Part shown: positions 47,641 to 59,068 of the stretch, piece by piece | Layout of the letters: every line of letters begins with the position of its first letter | Numbering within the stretch: position 1 is the stretch's first letter | Source: Hirundichthys speculiger | Lineage: Eukaryota; Chordata; Actinopteri; Beloniformes; Exocoetidae | Direction of reading: 5' to 3' | Assembly: GCA_018398805.1 (NCBI GenBank) | Contig: JAGFBZ010002877.1 | Location: 55,542-119,541 of the forward strand | Length of the DNA: 64,000 nucleotides | Notes under the pieces: generated by a model | Told to the model about the DNA's origin: nothing | Database searches by the model: none | What the model saw: the letters and a program-made list of their open reading frames with translations, nothing else | Position numbers and translations under genes: made by a program

Positions 47641-47691
<51 letters not shown>

Positions 47692-48555
47692 GCTCCTTGA
47701 ACTGATGGAAATACATGCATCAAAATAACATACTGAAAAAGATTAACATTTAAAGGATTTTGGCTTGTGGTTCTATTCAAATTAATACCTTTAATTAAAG
47801 TGAATGAGGTTCAGTAGTTTTATTTTTTTATTTTTTAATCTCATGGAAGCTTTAGATGAGAGGAATGAGGGAGAGGAGAGGAGAGGGGAGGAGAGACTCT
47901 TGCTGGCTTGCGCACGTTAGCATTAGCTTCCGTTAGCTCGTTAGCGCGATTTCAAAAACTCCATGGAAGCGATTGTTATGTTGTTGTAGGTGGCTGATCG
48001 GGTTTTACGTATTAAAAAAGCTTGTGCTTCCCTCCTCGTAGAATTCGCTCGGAGGATTCATCACAAATACCACCATCAACTATCTTCTTCTGAAACTTTA
48101 ACGAACTTCCGCGCCCGCGCCGCCATGTTTGTTGTGATCAGCACAATGCATGCTGCATTCAAGGTGTAACGTAAATTCCGACGTTTCCTCGTTTGCTAGT
48201 CGTTATTTCAAACGTTTTTTTTTTCTTTTTTTATGTGTAACATGTGGGAGAATACTGCGAATATCGATTCAAGTCTGCACCTACCAAAATTATGACCGAG
48301 TTAACGAGTTGTTTTCTGGCATGAGGGGGTATTCTTGATTTTCCTTATTGAGTATATGTTTTTTCTGATTATGCTGACGTCACTTGAACATAGCATTCAC
48401 TGCCGGTCATTCAAGGCTCAGAGGGAGCGAGACACTGCCGTGTTGACAAAAATATATATATTATATATCGGGGCTATTCGTCGTGATATCGGAGTTATCG
48501 GGATTGACGTCATAATTTCCTTGTTTTCAGGCCCGATAGTTATCGTGCACCTCTA
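47329..48555. mobile_element. hAT element (TAGGGATGCACGATAACT ends)
   Basis: The left terminus is TAGGGATGCACGATAACT; the right, reversed, is TAGAGGTGCACGATAACT. Subterminal 'ccgataccgataaccgat' repeats are present. The flanking 8-mers GCTACCAC and GCCACCCA match only 5 of 8, so the duplication is decayed or absent. It contains an (AT)22 tract at 47644-47687. Nested in the Tigger-like element. Confidence 0.78.
47644..47687. repeat. (AT)22 microsatellite
   Basis: 44 bp of pure AT inside the hAT element. Confidence 0.95.
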
Positions 48556-48914
48556 GCCACCCAAAACACAGTGGAGAGCAGATAATGTTACAATGTAGGA
48601 AAAAATTACAGATGAGGCTATAAATTTTCTGCTATGATAGGAAAAAATTTTCAGAACACCGGACCCCATTAACCGTGAAAAATAAGGGATCACTGTATTG
48701 AAAAAATGTATACCTTTGAAAATCTAATTATGGCCCTGCTTTGATAAAGCTGGAAAAAAAGTAAAAAAAAAAAAAAAAAAAAGAAAAATGTCTTTTGTAA
48801 AACCCGAGTTTCTTATCTGGTTATTTATAAGCCAAACACTCGCACGTGCAGGTAGGCACACTTTTCTTTTGTAATTTCTCAACAGGTCCACTGGGGTTTG
48901 AACAAGACCTCTCT

Positions 48915-49365
48915 GAGTCGCCGCCGCTCTCTCTCTCTCTCTCTCTCCCTCCCTCCCTCTCTCTCTCTCTCCGTAAACCCAACAGCCGCTGGCTCGCGGA
49001 CGCTCTGTAATTATTCCTCCCTCGCGCAGCTGAGTGCAGACAGCTGAGAGCTCGCGCCACTTTCCCATCTCTTCCCTCCGCACTGCGAATCCGCGAGGTT
49101 GAGGTTGAGGTGGCGGTTCGGTTCGGCTCTGCAACGGCGGGGCCCCCTCCCCACGGCCCCCCCCCGGTCCCCCACCCCCTCCTCCTCCTCCTCCTCCTCC
49201 CCCCCCCAACCTTTCACCTCCCCCTGTGAACCGAGCACCTGGACGCGGAGGGAAAAAAGAAGAAAAAGAAACGTGTCTGAGAGGAATTCTGCGCACGCGA
49301 CCGATGCTCGAGACCCGCGGCAGGTGGCCCCGGACCCGACGGGGAGGGAGACGAGCCGCGCAGTG
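48915..49365 (+). promoter_or_regulatory. CpG-rich promoter/5' leader of the signal-peptide gene
   Basis: From about 48915 base composition changes sharply from AT-rich to GC-rich with many CpGs, continuing to about 49520. It includes a CT-repeat block (48927-48972), GAGGTT repeats (49095-49111), and CCT and C runs (49178-49208). This fits a CpG-island promoter with pyrimidine-rich leader. The transcription start is not determined; no convincing TATA box is seen. Only one ATG precedes the main start between 48880 and 49366. Confidence 0.7.
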
Positions 49366-49366
49366 A
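49304..49366 (+). promoter_or_regulatory. Upstream ORF, 20 codons, stop overlaps main start (TGATG)
   Basis: ATG at 49304-49306 runs in frame to TGA at 49364-49366. The A of that TGA is the first base of the main ATG. The uORF start context is weak (C at -3, C at +4), whereas the main ATG has G at -3 and G at +4. Such an arrangement would permit leaky scanning or stop-start reinitiation. That effect is inference. Confidence 0.7.
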
Positions 49367-49450
49367 TGGGACAGTTTTCGGGAGGATGCTACCTGACTTT
49401 CCCCGTCCTCGTGCTCCTCGGCTCGCAGGTCCTGGCCGCCTCGGCGAGAG
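49366..49450 (+). CDS. First coding exon of a secreted or type I membrane protein
   Basis: ATG at 49366 is in good context (G at -3 and +4). The exon encodes 28 residues plus one base: a short N-terminus M-G-Q-F-S-G-G-C, a hydrophobic core Y-L-T-F-P-V-L-V-L-L-G, then S-Q-V-L-A-A-S-A-R with an A-x-A-type signal-peptidase site. It ends AGAG followed by GTAAGAACC, a near-consensus donor at 49451, giving a phase-1 intron. Phase-1 introns after the signal peptide are common in genes built from extracellular modules (Ig, fibronectin, sushi and similar). No further exon is seen in the remaining 14.5 kb, so intron 1 is long, as in many neuronal receptor and adhesion genes. I cannot name the gene from the signal peptide. 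The larger frame upstream lacks an ATG and is not supported. Confidence 0.8.
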
Positions 49451-51544
49451 GTAAGAACCCCGGGCTGACGCGCTCTCCGCGGCGGGCTCTCCGGTTCCGG
49501 AGGGGTCTCGGTGTCGGACGTGGAGGTGGCTGAGGTTTTATCCTTTCTGGGTTATTATAAGTGGTTTTTTTTTTCTTTCTTTTTAAATCCCGACTTCTTG
49601 AAAGAAAAAAAAAAGTAACACTAGACCAAGTTTTGTTCTCCACAGGGCTGAAGCCTGTCATGGTTAAAGTGGATCCGTTTTTTTTTAGAGCTTTAAAGAA
49701 AGCAGAGGGCGTCAGAAATGACTTAAAATTACTAGAATTACGTTCAGAATCAATTTTTTTTGCAATTGTGTTACAAAATAAAATGACTCATTTCAGCAGG
49801 TTTGAACTGCATATGGAAAATATCAGCATATATTATCAAAGGAGGTGTTATATTTCTGCAGGATGAATTCTGGGCAATGAAGACAATGATTCTTGATAAT
49901 CATAAAGTGTTATAAATTGGAAAAAAATAACCTAAATGTTTAGTAGAACTGGAGGTGATGCCAGTTATTTGCTTGAAAGCAGCCAACAGCGTGGGCTGCT
50001 GTTCCACACATGATGCATTGTAAGCCTGCTGATGGATGGATGGATGGATGGAGGTGATTGCTTCCCTAACGATGAAGAGAAGGTAACGAGATGCTCTGAA
50101 CGTTCCAGTTTGGTGGCAGAGGAGAAGATCGCACCATCTCGCTCTTCTGGCGAGCCTCCTCTGACCTATTGACACCCATTTAGCGCACACGCCGGCGAAA
50201 CAAAGAGGCATTTGCAAGTCAATTAGTTAACAAGCCCTCAGGTTTTTAGTTCTGGATCCCAAGTTTTGAAATTAGCTTCAACTCGAGAATTTGCATAGCA
50301 TAAATATTAGATCAAGCGTACGTGTCTTCGGGGCAGCTCTCCTGTAAGGATCAGGAGGGTTTTTTTTTGTCATCCTTTTAAAGTCAGGAGAGGATAACCT
50401 TTCAAAACTGGCTACAAATCGTGTTTGTTTTTGTCCGGGTTTGTGGCTGCATTTACGTTTAAAATCTCATGATGTTTAAAAGGACCGACCTGTGCCCGGC
50501 GGGAGAAACGATGACGTTTCACTGGTTGGTTTCGACTCTTACTCAGGATTTGAAGTAATTTTATTTTGTTGCTATAATATGAATGTCAACAGTCAGATAT
50601 ATAATGCGAACATGACAGTGTGCGAAAGACAACGGGCGCTTTACGCACACACAGAAACTCGGGCAGAGTTATAAAGCAGAAATAAAATTAAAATCTTTAG
50701 CAACATTTCATACATGTAGACTTCCACACAGCTGATATCGATTCTGATATTAAAGGAGGGTTGTTGTTGTTGTTGTTTTCAAATTGATTAAAAACTGTAG
50801 AAAAACTAAACGGTGACATTATCCAACTGTTGAAATAAGTAAAAAAAAAAGATCTGAAAAGGATAAATCAAGGAGGACTGTTGTTACACTGAAAACTTAA
50901 AGGTTTAAAGTATTTTAGTCTCGATACCGATACGGATATCTGAATCGTCGTACCGTTGCTGAGCGAGTTAGCCGTGCACGTCGCCGTGTGGACGAGAGTC
51001 AAAGGCATCAGGCTCGACTTCAACATCTAAACGATCATTTTCTAAGACAAAACGACACAGATGTGCATGTAAGTAGCAAATGTCCAGCAGCATTAAAATT
51101 TCAATCAAAACAGAATCACAATGAAATTAAATCAAATGTAGCTGCTGGAACTGGACACGTATAGAAACAAAATGTGTATATACACGTATACGGCGACAAA
51201 TTTAAAGTGAACGGATTTTGTCAATTTCAAGATTGTTATCTGATTCCAGTACTGATCAATGCATCCCTAAAATTGAACAGGTTTATTTATGATTGACGTC
51301 GTCGAGCTGATGTATGATCAGGTGAATTATTACGTCAGTGTCGCCCCCCCCGATACCGATACTGGGTCAGATCAATCCTGTCTCACCACCTTGAGATCAA
51401 TAAAGTATTTTTGAACTGAGCTGAACTGGATCTTGAACTGCAGCAGCCTGTGTGACGTCATTACGCCGGAATCCCACTGGACGTCGAAAGCGCCGTCGTT
51501 TGGTTTTGAAGCGGCCGTGAGGCGACTTCAAGTCTCACAGGCAG
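49451..51544 (+). other. Start of presumed intron 1; largely unassigned
   Basis: It contains a GGAT run (50032-50054), a GTT run near 50761 and a possible hAT relic at about 50900-51269. 'ttgagatcaataaagtattt' near 51392 resembles a LINE 3' tail. Confidence 0.5.
50900..51269. mobile_element. Possible hAT relic ending GATCAATGCATCCCTA
   Basis: The right edge, reversed, is TAGGGATGCATTGATCAGTA. 'ctcgataccgatacgg' at about 50921 resembles the opposite subterminal region. No clear left terminus or target duplication. Confidence 0.4.
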
Positions 51545-52310
51545 CAACTCGGTTCTGACTCGGAGCAGTTCTGACTCGGAGCGGTTCTGACTCGGAGCGG
51601 CTCTGACTCGGAGCGGTTCACACTCTGCGAATTTCTGACTTGGAGCGATTCAGACTCGAAGGGGTTCAGACTCTGAGCGGCTCTGACTCTGAGCTGTTCA
51701 GACTCTGAGCTGTTCAGACGACTCGGAGCTGTTCAGACTCTGAGCGGCTCTGACTCGAAGCGTTTCTGACTCTGAGCTGTTCAGACTCTGAGCTGTTCAG
51801 ACTCTGAGCTGTTCAGACGACTCTGAGCTGTTCAGACGACTCTGAGCTGTTCAGACTCTGAGCTGTTCAGACTCTGAGCTGTTCAGACTCTGAGCTGTTC
51901 AGACTCTGAGCTGTTCAGACGACTCTGAGCTGTTCAGACTCTGAGCTGTTCAGACGACTCTGAGCTGTTCAGACTCTGAGCTGTTCAGACTCGGAGCTGT
52001 TCAGACTCGGAGCTGTTCAGACTCGGAGCTGTTCAGACTCGAAGGGGCTCAGACTCTGAGCGGCTCTGACTCGAAGCGTTTCTGACTCTGAGCGGTTCAG
52101 ACTCTGAGCGGTTCAGACTCTGAGCTGTTCAGACTCTGAGCTGTTCAGACTCTGAGCGGTTCAGAATCGGAGCGGTTTTGACTCTGAGCGGTTCTGACTC
52201 GAAGCGTTTCTGACTCTGAGCATTTCTGACTCGGAGCGGCTCAGACTCGGAGCGGTTCAGAATCGGAGCGGTTCAGACTCTGAGCGGTCCTGACTCGAAG
52301 TGGTGCACCA
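51545..52310. repeat. 16-bp minisatellite, about 47 copies
   Basis: The unit is GACTCTGAGCTGTTCA with TCGGAGCGGTTCT variants and occasional 3-bp insertions (GACGACTC). Sub-blocks with CGG at the edges and CTG in the centre suggest serial block duplication. It lies in the presumed intron 1, about 2.1 kb from the donor. Confidence 0.95.
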
Positions 52311-53694
52311 GTGAGCGCCGCCCGCTTTGCTGGATTCAGGCACCATCCGGGTCCTGCGGGACTTGAGCTTTAGGAAGCACGGAGGCCTTAAAGGTTGTGT
52401 AGTAGATGTTGGGGGCAGAAAAAGACCAGCATGATTCAGCGATTATTTTGAAAACAAGCGTCCAGAAACTCCGCCCCCGTTTCCTCTGACCTGCCCCTGA
52501 AGGAGCAGCACGATATACTGAAAACGTAGCATCATCGAAGTTTCAACATGCAGAATATCAATATCGGGAAATAAATGGTCGTCTCTTCTTAATGTCAAGA
52601 ATCCAGTTTTGTCCAATCGGAAGGAACCTCAATGAACAAAATGCCAATTTAGACGCCGACCCTTCTTTTGTTTTCTCACACCTCCAAAGTGAACAAGGAC
52701 TTTGACAGACAAGCTAGCGGTCCATTGGCGTTGCTGGGGTCCCTCAGGATGACGGGATTGTGTTCATAGAGTCCTGTCGCTTCCACAGATGGTTAAATTT
52801 ATGGTAAAGACAAGAGGGGTGTTAGCAGAAAAATCTCCTACCCAACCTTTAACGCACTTACATTCATCAGGATACGAGACGAATAACATTAAAGGTGCAC
52901 GACAAAGCTTGACAGTAAATGACACAGAGGCAATAAAAATAAAACATTTCCACGTCAGCTGGTCTTTTTAAATGTTTGATTGTGTTTTTCCGTGCAGTTT
53001 GCATCATTCATCATCTGCCTGTGACACAAGTAATTGGGCTTTACTTATTGCTCATTATTTTCAAATTAACATTCCTGGGGAAAGCTCACTGTCAGCTCGA
53101 GTAATGTTACGTGGAAAGTATTAAAAAAAAAAAAGATGGAGCCATTTTGTTCTCAGAGTGAATAATGTGTTTTTCTATCCAGTGTTTTGTCGTTCTGACT
53201 TTTATACGCTTCAGTCCTGAGTGTGATCTGACCCGGATATGAGACATCCTTGATCAACAAAAGGAAAATTAAGGGATCTGTCTACGTGATCAACAAGAAT
53301 CTTTTTTTTTTTTTTTTTTTTTTTGATGAGACACGTATATTTGTACATAATTTGCCACCACGAGGCGGCATTTAAACGAGCACCGCAGGCTGCTGCACAA
53401 CAAGTGTAAAAGGTCATGCAAATCTAGTGATAATGTTTCTGTTTTACGAATGATTTGTGAGGGTGACGCCGTGCACAAAGAGCCTCGTGGAGGCACAGAA
53501 AATGAACCACCGTCATCACTGCTTCCTAGCAAAAGACAGGCCGCCGACCGACGCGGCGACCAAACATTACAGTGCTGAGACGGAGCTGAAAAATTTCTTG
53601 CCACGAACCGACGCAATCTTTCCCTTGTTGCTTTATTTCAATTCCCTTCTTTAATTCTGTTATTACTTTCTCCACTGCGTTCATGTACGTTTCC
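52311..53694 (+). other. Unassigned intronic stretch
   Basis: Nothing recognised except a T run near 53300-53324. Confidence 0.45.
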
Positions 53695-53702
53695 CTTTAA
53701 AA

Positions 53703-54725
53703 CAGTGGTTCTCAAACTTTTAATACTGCGTACCACCTGAGAAACTTTTCAGCTCTCTGAGTACCACCATGATGACCAACTTTAAAATGCCTTCTCAATT
53801 AGCTTTACACCCAGGAGAGATGTTTATTCCTTAATGTGGTTACCGTATTTTCCGGATTATAAGCCGCTACTTTTGTCCCACGCTTTAAACCATGAGGCTT
53901 ATACAGAGATGCGGCTTTTCTATGAATTTTTCTTCAGCCCTCAGGGGGCGCTCTAGCAGGAAGTGCAAAAACCAAGAAACAAACCGAGTAGTTAAAGGCT
54001 ATTCTGTTTTTGTTCAGTAGCCCATGTTGGCTATGCTACTCTACATTCATTTTGTGAGCATCAATACCTGTTATTATTATTATTATTGGACAAACTGATT
54101 AATCCAGGTGTGTCTGACCATTGAAGCTACTCAGGACACACCTGGATTTATCAGTTTGTCCAGTCAGTTTAGTGGTTCCCAGCGGGATTTCAGGGTTCTG
54201 AGTGGACCCGCCGCAGAGGTAAGGTTTTAATTGCAGATTTGCGGACCGGACGCAGCGTGGAGCCAGCAGGTCCGCGATCCTGGCTACCAAAGCGGATCCG
54301 GCACTGAGTGCAAGTGGACCCCGATATGAGGTCCATGTTCGCGGGTCCGTTCCGGATGTCTTTGCTGTGTGGAGGGGTTTCAGTACACAGGAGGAGGAAA
54401 ACTCAGTTCAGGTATATGAATAAACACTTATTTCTCAGCCTGGATACAGACGACTTATAGTCCAGTGCGGCTTATATGTGACAAAATATATATTTCGTTT
54501 ATATCTTAATGGGTGCGGCTTATATTCAGGTGCAGCTTATAGTCCAGAAAATAAGGTATTTGTTGTTACTGAATTTCATTTGAAACGGTGTATTTGTATT
54601 GCATTTCCCATTTAAAAAAAAAAAAAAAAAAGTGAAAATGTGGAAAAAATGTGGAAAGTCATGACGTTCCCCCGCGTACCACCAGAGAGCGCTCGCTTAC
54701 CACTAACACAGTTTGCGCGACACTG
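53703..54725. mobile_element. hAT element (same family as 3980-4453), TSD CTTTAAAA
   Basis: CTTTAAAA is duplicated exactly at 53695-53702 and 54726-54733. It starts CAGTGGTTCTCAAAC and ends GCGCGACACTG. A TA-flanked element at 53843-54556 is inserted in it. Confidence 0.93.
53843..54556. mobile_element. Nested TA-flanked element (CCGTATTTTCCGGATTATAA ends)
   Basis: TA lies at 53841-53842 and 54557-54558. The ends CCGTATTTTCCGGATTATAA and, reversed, CCTTATTTTCTGGACTATAA match well. Deleting it restores 'tgtggttatttgttgttac', matching the relative at 4275-4310. Internal GCGGCTTATA repeats and a 28-nt-arm hairpin (54088-54115 with 54134-54161) are present. No transposase. Tc1/mariner type inferred from TA only. 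Confidence 0.85.
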
Positions 54726-54733
54726 CTTTAAAA

Positions 54734-56485
54734 CATAACACACTCCGTCTACTTACTTGTCTACCAATTTAAAATGCAACCTGATATGACGTAATAATTA
54801 TTGCGAGCTAGCGCCATTCCTGAGAAAAATAATCTGAAGTTGACATCTTCTCCCAAACCGTGACCAGGAACACATTCGTCTCCTTCACTGCTGCTGTTTC
54901 TTCTTTTTTTTTTTTTTTTTTAAAGCATTGTGGCATAAAAAACTGCTCTGTTGCAGCGATTTATTTTTGCGTCACCACATCCTAATTACGCACTTCTACA
55001 TCCGTCTACATCTCCACACCCATTGTAGCATACGATGGCTCATCAGTCTGCTTGTGCCATTCTTGACACTGTACTTGAGTGCGAGATATTATAATCTAAT
55101 ACGACTGCAGAAATCACGCCGTACATGGGATCTACTATAAATTCAATAGGCGCCTAATTCCTAATTCAAGATGACTAATTTTAAAGACTTTCAGATGTTT
55201 GAAGTTGGTATTATGCCTTCTTTGGCTTCATGTGGGCTTTTTGGGGAGCTTTTATTGAACTTGCAGAAATGGGTTTTTGTCAACTTGAGCAGCGCCGCCT
55301 GTCACTCCGGCTGAGCTCCTGCTGCTGCGCTCAGGTGTGTCAGACACCTGTACCTGGGAGAGGAGCGAAATTAACACACTACACACACCAACAGGAAACG
55401 CACTGACGGCATATAAATCAGATAAATAGCATGAGGGAGGTTTTTTTTTTTTTTTTTTTAAAGAATGGTGCCAGCTGCACAGAGGCTTTCAAAGCAAAAA
55501 TGATAAAGCTATTGATTTATGAATGAATATTTGGTTTTATTCTTAGTTTTTATTCGAGCCTGGCAGGGGCTCCTGCCAGCTTGACAGCCTGCCAGGCTTT
55601 GAATTGTGAAAAGAAAACTACAACTGAAACTAAACTGGAAGGTAGCACGTACCGCTGCTCCTCTTCTACTCATTTTTTCCCCCTGCGGTTTGTCGCCTTT
55701 TCTTCTTGAGTGATTGGATAATTTGTTTTTTTTTTTTTCTTTTTTACTCCACTACTTTGTCTGGGGAAAAATGCCACTAATTATAGCAATTTTATTCAGA
55801 TCTTTGAAGGTACTGTTTATCCTACAAAGCCAGAATTTTCAGCTGCTGAATAGCTTTGTGTCCTTTTGATTTTATTTTATCTTTTTTAAATTTCTTTCCT
55901 AGAAAATAAAGTGGCTGGAGGGACATTCTCCAGGAGTGTTGATGGCATTTGTTTTTTTTTTTGCTAGTCATGTCTCTCTGTGGCTTTTATGTTTCTATCT
56001 GCAACGCTGTGAGCTCTCGGTGAACCTTCCTGCGGCTGATGTGTGTGAATTTGATCCGTAAACATATCGGAGATTCATCGGCCGACCACTTATCTTTGCG
56101 AGTGACTCGATAGGTGCTTTGCCAGATAGGACTTATCACATATCTACAGGCGTACAATTTAAAACCTGGCACACTGAGAGCACGGAGTGCAGATAACCAA
56201 TTTACCCTAAAGGAGAAACCTCAGATCAGTGTTTACAGGTGGACTCGTGGGGAACGCGGGGCAGATGAAATGTTAAACTGTGGCAATGAGCTTTGCAGAT
56301 ATGTTGGAGGGAGGCCAGAGAAGCGGCAGCGTTGCTACAATTTACACGTCTGGATATGAAAGTAGGATGTGTCTCATGCGAGTGTAGCTTCATCGAGGCG
56401 TTATCTGTTATCACGTACACTAAAAAAGATGTTTGGGTTTACAGCTGCCACGTTGCGGAGTGGAGTCATCCATTGGAGTATGACT
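54734..56485 (+). other. Unassigned intronic stretch
   Basis: Several T runs; no exon or element recognised. Confidence 0.45.
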
Positions 56486-56489
56486 CCTT

Positions 56490-57175
56490 CAGTGCGTTTA
56501 CATGGGAAGTTTAATTCCTCTTTAATTCAGAATTAAAATTAAATCAAATTTAAAATGATTAAAAATTACCATGTAAACACCTAATTCAGAATGAAAATGT
56601 CCATTCTGAATTAAACTTAATTCCGAAGTAAGTGGCTGGTTTATTCTGATTTTAAATCCGAATAGAATAATTCCGAGGTCATGTATATACTCATTCCGCT
56701 TTAGATTAATTCCGATCTTTCTGCACATGCTCGTTCCCTTGCCCGTCTGTCGCGATGACGCTTATATTCCGCGCTGGGCTTGTTTTCGAAACAAAGTTTC
56801 AAGATGGCAGCACGCAGTAAACTGTGGTGAAGAACAGAGACGATTTATTTAATAAATAGCTTGGAGGAACTGGAAATAATTAAAAGAACGGATGCTAATA
56901 ATGTAGTCCTCCATGTTGTTGCTAATCGAGTAAGTTTGTTTTCTTCAGGTAGACGTAAATACGTAAGGACATCTGCCCCCCCCCTATCCAATCAGAACCC
57001 TTCCCAACCCCCAGACCTTAAGCGGAATTGGATAAAGCCGATCAAACGTGTTTTCCATGTAAACCTCAATTCGGAATTACTATTTCCATGTAAACTCAAA
57101 GGAAAATAGTTTAATTCTGAATTATTTAATTCGGAATAATTTATTCCGAATTCAAAAACATCATGTAACCGTGGC
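56490..57175. mobile_element. MITE with GTTTACATG ends and AATTC-rich subtermini
   Basis: The left edge CAGTGCGTTTACATGG and right edge, reversed, GGCCACGGTTACATG share an inner core. Both sides carry TTAATTCAGAATT/AATTCGGAAT repeats and 'catgtaaac' copies. A target duplication is not clear (CCTT on both sides is a weak candidate). Superfamily unassigned. Confidence 0.6.
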
Positions 57176-57226
57176 CCTTGCCTTACAAGTTCAATACGTT
57201 TGACAGTGCATTGTCCATAAGCATAC

Positions 57227-57599
57227 TAGGGGTGTGAAATATATGGCAATATATCGCGATTTTTGGCCACCCAATATAATATCGATTTTTCAGCTTCTAA
57301 TATCAATTTTTTACAGTGATTACAATGCTGTCAGTATGTTATAATGGTTACCTTAATGTGCAAAAACACTTGAAGCAAATAGTTATGACACAATTTTTCC
57401 TCTGAAGGATCAATATAATCTGATGAACATTTACAGCAACTTGATTTTTCATCTCTACTTTTAATTTTGCTATTAACTGGTTAGAATATCGCAATATATC
57501 GTGATATCGCGATATCGCAACACCTTGATAATATCGTATCGTGACCCAAGTATCATGATACATATCGTATTACGAGGTCCTTGCCAATATTTACCCCTA
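57227..57599. mobile_element. hAT MITE (TAGGGGTGTGAA family), first of a tandem pair
   Basis: The ends are TAGGGGTGTGAAATATATGG and, reversed, TAGGGGTAAATATTGGCAAG. The flanking 8-mers AAGCATAC (57219-57226) and AAGTGTAC (57600-57607) match 6 of 8. Subterminal ATATCGCGATAT repeats. A relative lies at 62070-62399. Confidence 0.85.
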
Positions 57600-57607
57600 A
57601 AGTGTAC

Positions 57608-59060
57608 TAGGGATGTAACAATATGGAAAATTTGATATCTCAATTATAGTGACCAAATTATCACGGTTTACGATATTATCGTGGTATTCTTCATTGCTGT
57701 ACAAATATCCAAAAAACACATACATTTAAATAATTTCACAAAATCTTATTTGTCTTGTCATACTAAAATATCAGAAGCCAAAATTTTATCAAAATGAAAC
57801 TTTCACATTAAAAGGGCAAACAACTGGCACAGAAAGAGGTTTGATTTTAAATGAACAAAGTAAATAACAGGAACAAAGCTTATTTGTCTGGTGCAAATTT
57901 AAATAAAACACTTTTACAACTATAGTAGGTCAAAATATGCAAACAATTAGCAGGTACAAAAATTATAGCACAAGTTCAAATGAAATAAACTTTGGACTTT
58001 AAGCTGAACCTTAAATACGTATAAATGTGCAAATAAAGAAACAGTTGTAAAGGAGCCAAATATGTTGTTCTGAATTGCTATGAATCATGAACCGCTGTGG
58101 CGCTAACTGCCGGCGTTATGGTTATCGGATCAGTTAATGGAATAAAATAATATTTCAACTGCATCAGAAGAACATCGTTCCGGTCATTTGTCGATCAACA
58201 CGCAACAGTAACGTTTACGAAATGCGAGCTAGCGAAGCGCGTCGACCAGGTTACTCTTGGTCAAACATCTCAGTAGCTTGAAGCATTAGGTTTAGCTCCT
58301 TCAAGTTGCTTGTACAAATTACAATAAAATGTAAACAAGTGCTCTGCAGTCAGGATAATTGTGCTCCACCAGTTGTCCCTCTGTATTCTTAAAAAAAAAA
58401 ATGCCCAGACTTCAGATTTCGTCCTTTTAGTGGGTTGGTAAATGTCCTGCGTGCTATCACCACGTTCCGCCATGCTCGCGTTACGATGCCGATGTTACAA
58501 GCTACAAATTCACGCGAGACAGTCGCGAGTCGTTCGCAGGCTTGAATGAGGCTGATATTACATATCCCGATAATCGACAGCAATAATGAAATGAAGTCAA
58601 ACATAAACGGTAGGGCTGTAGCGATACACTAATCTCGCGATACGATACACGATGTTATCCTCACGATACGATACATATCGATATTCATCTTAGAATACAT
58701 TTACATAATTTTCCGAAAGATTTTAAAGGTGACATCTTGTGAGTGTTTTATTTACTTTATTTGAATTAATTGAACTGAAAGCATCAATTACACATTATAT
58801 GGCTGACAGGCAGCTCGCCAATGCTGGACAAAATGAATAAGATGTGTTGAGAAAAATAGTTTCATTTATTCAAACAGTGCAAATTGGTTTTGAAAGAAGC
58901 TTAGAATATTGATACCCAAGGCTGAAAAAAATCGATACTCTATAAATTATCTATATATATTGCAGAATCTATAAAATCGCTCAGCTCTCATAAACGGTAA
59001 TTGTTATTGTGTAGAATTTTACCGTGCTTTATCGTAATACCGGTAACCGTTCCATCCCTA
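57608..59060. mobile_element. hAT element (TAGGGATGTAACAATATGG ends), second of the pair
   Basis: It begins directly after AAGTGTAC (57600-57607) and is followed by AAGCGTAC (59061-59068), 7 of 8 matching. The right terminus, reversed, is TAGGGATGGAACGGTTACCG. It hosts another hAT at 58611-58989. No transposase domain recognised. Confidence 0.85.
58611..58989. mobile_element. Nested hAT MITE (TAGGGCTGTAGCGATAC family), TSD ATAAACGG
   Basis: ATAAACGG is duplicated exactly at 58603-58610 and 58990-58997. The left end is TAGGGCTGTAGCGATAC; the right end is ATCGCTCAGCTCTC, with the final base changed. Same family as 60692-61122. Confidence 0.92.
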
Positions 59061-59068
59061 AAGCGTAC

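Larger units (their letters stand above)
46598..48695. mobile_element. pogo/Tigger-like TA element hosting a hAT
   Basis: The ends CAGTGATCCTTTGCC and, reversed, CAGTGATCCCTTATTTTTCA are inverted repeats with TA at 46596-46597 and 48696-48697. The CAGTGATCCC start and a following CCGCGG-type motif are typical of Tigger-like elements. No transposase is recognised. The hAT at 47329-48555 occupies much of its right half. Confidence 0.8.

Noticed and set aside
48724..49296. 190-codon frame on the - strand
   Set aside because: Antisense of the CT/CCT-rich leader; glycine and arginine/glutamate runs from simple repeats.
49099..49365. Upstream extension of the signal-peptide frame
   Set aside because: No ATG in this part; the ATG at 49366 has good context and gives a proper signal peptide.
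51545..52310. Possible CRISPR-like array
   Set aside because: No unique spacers; direct tandem 16-bp repeats in a eukaryotic context, so a minisatellite.
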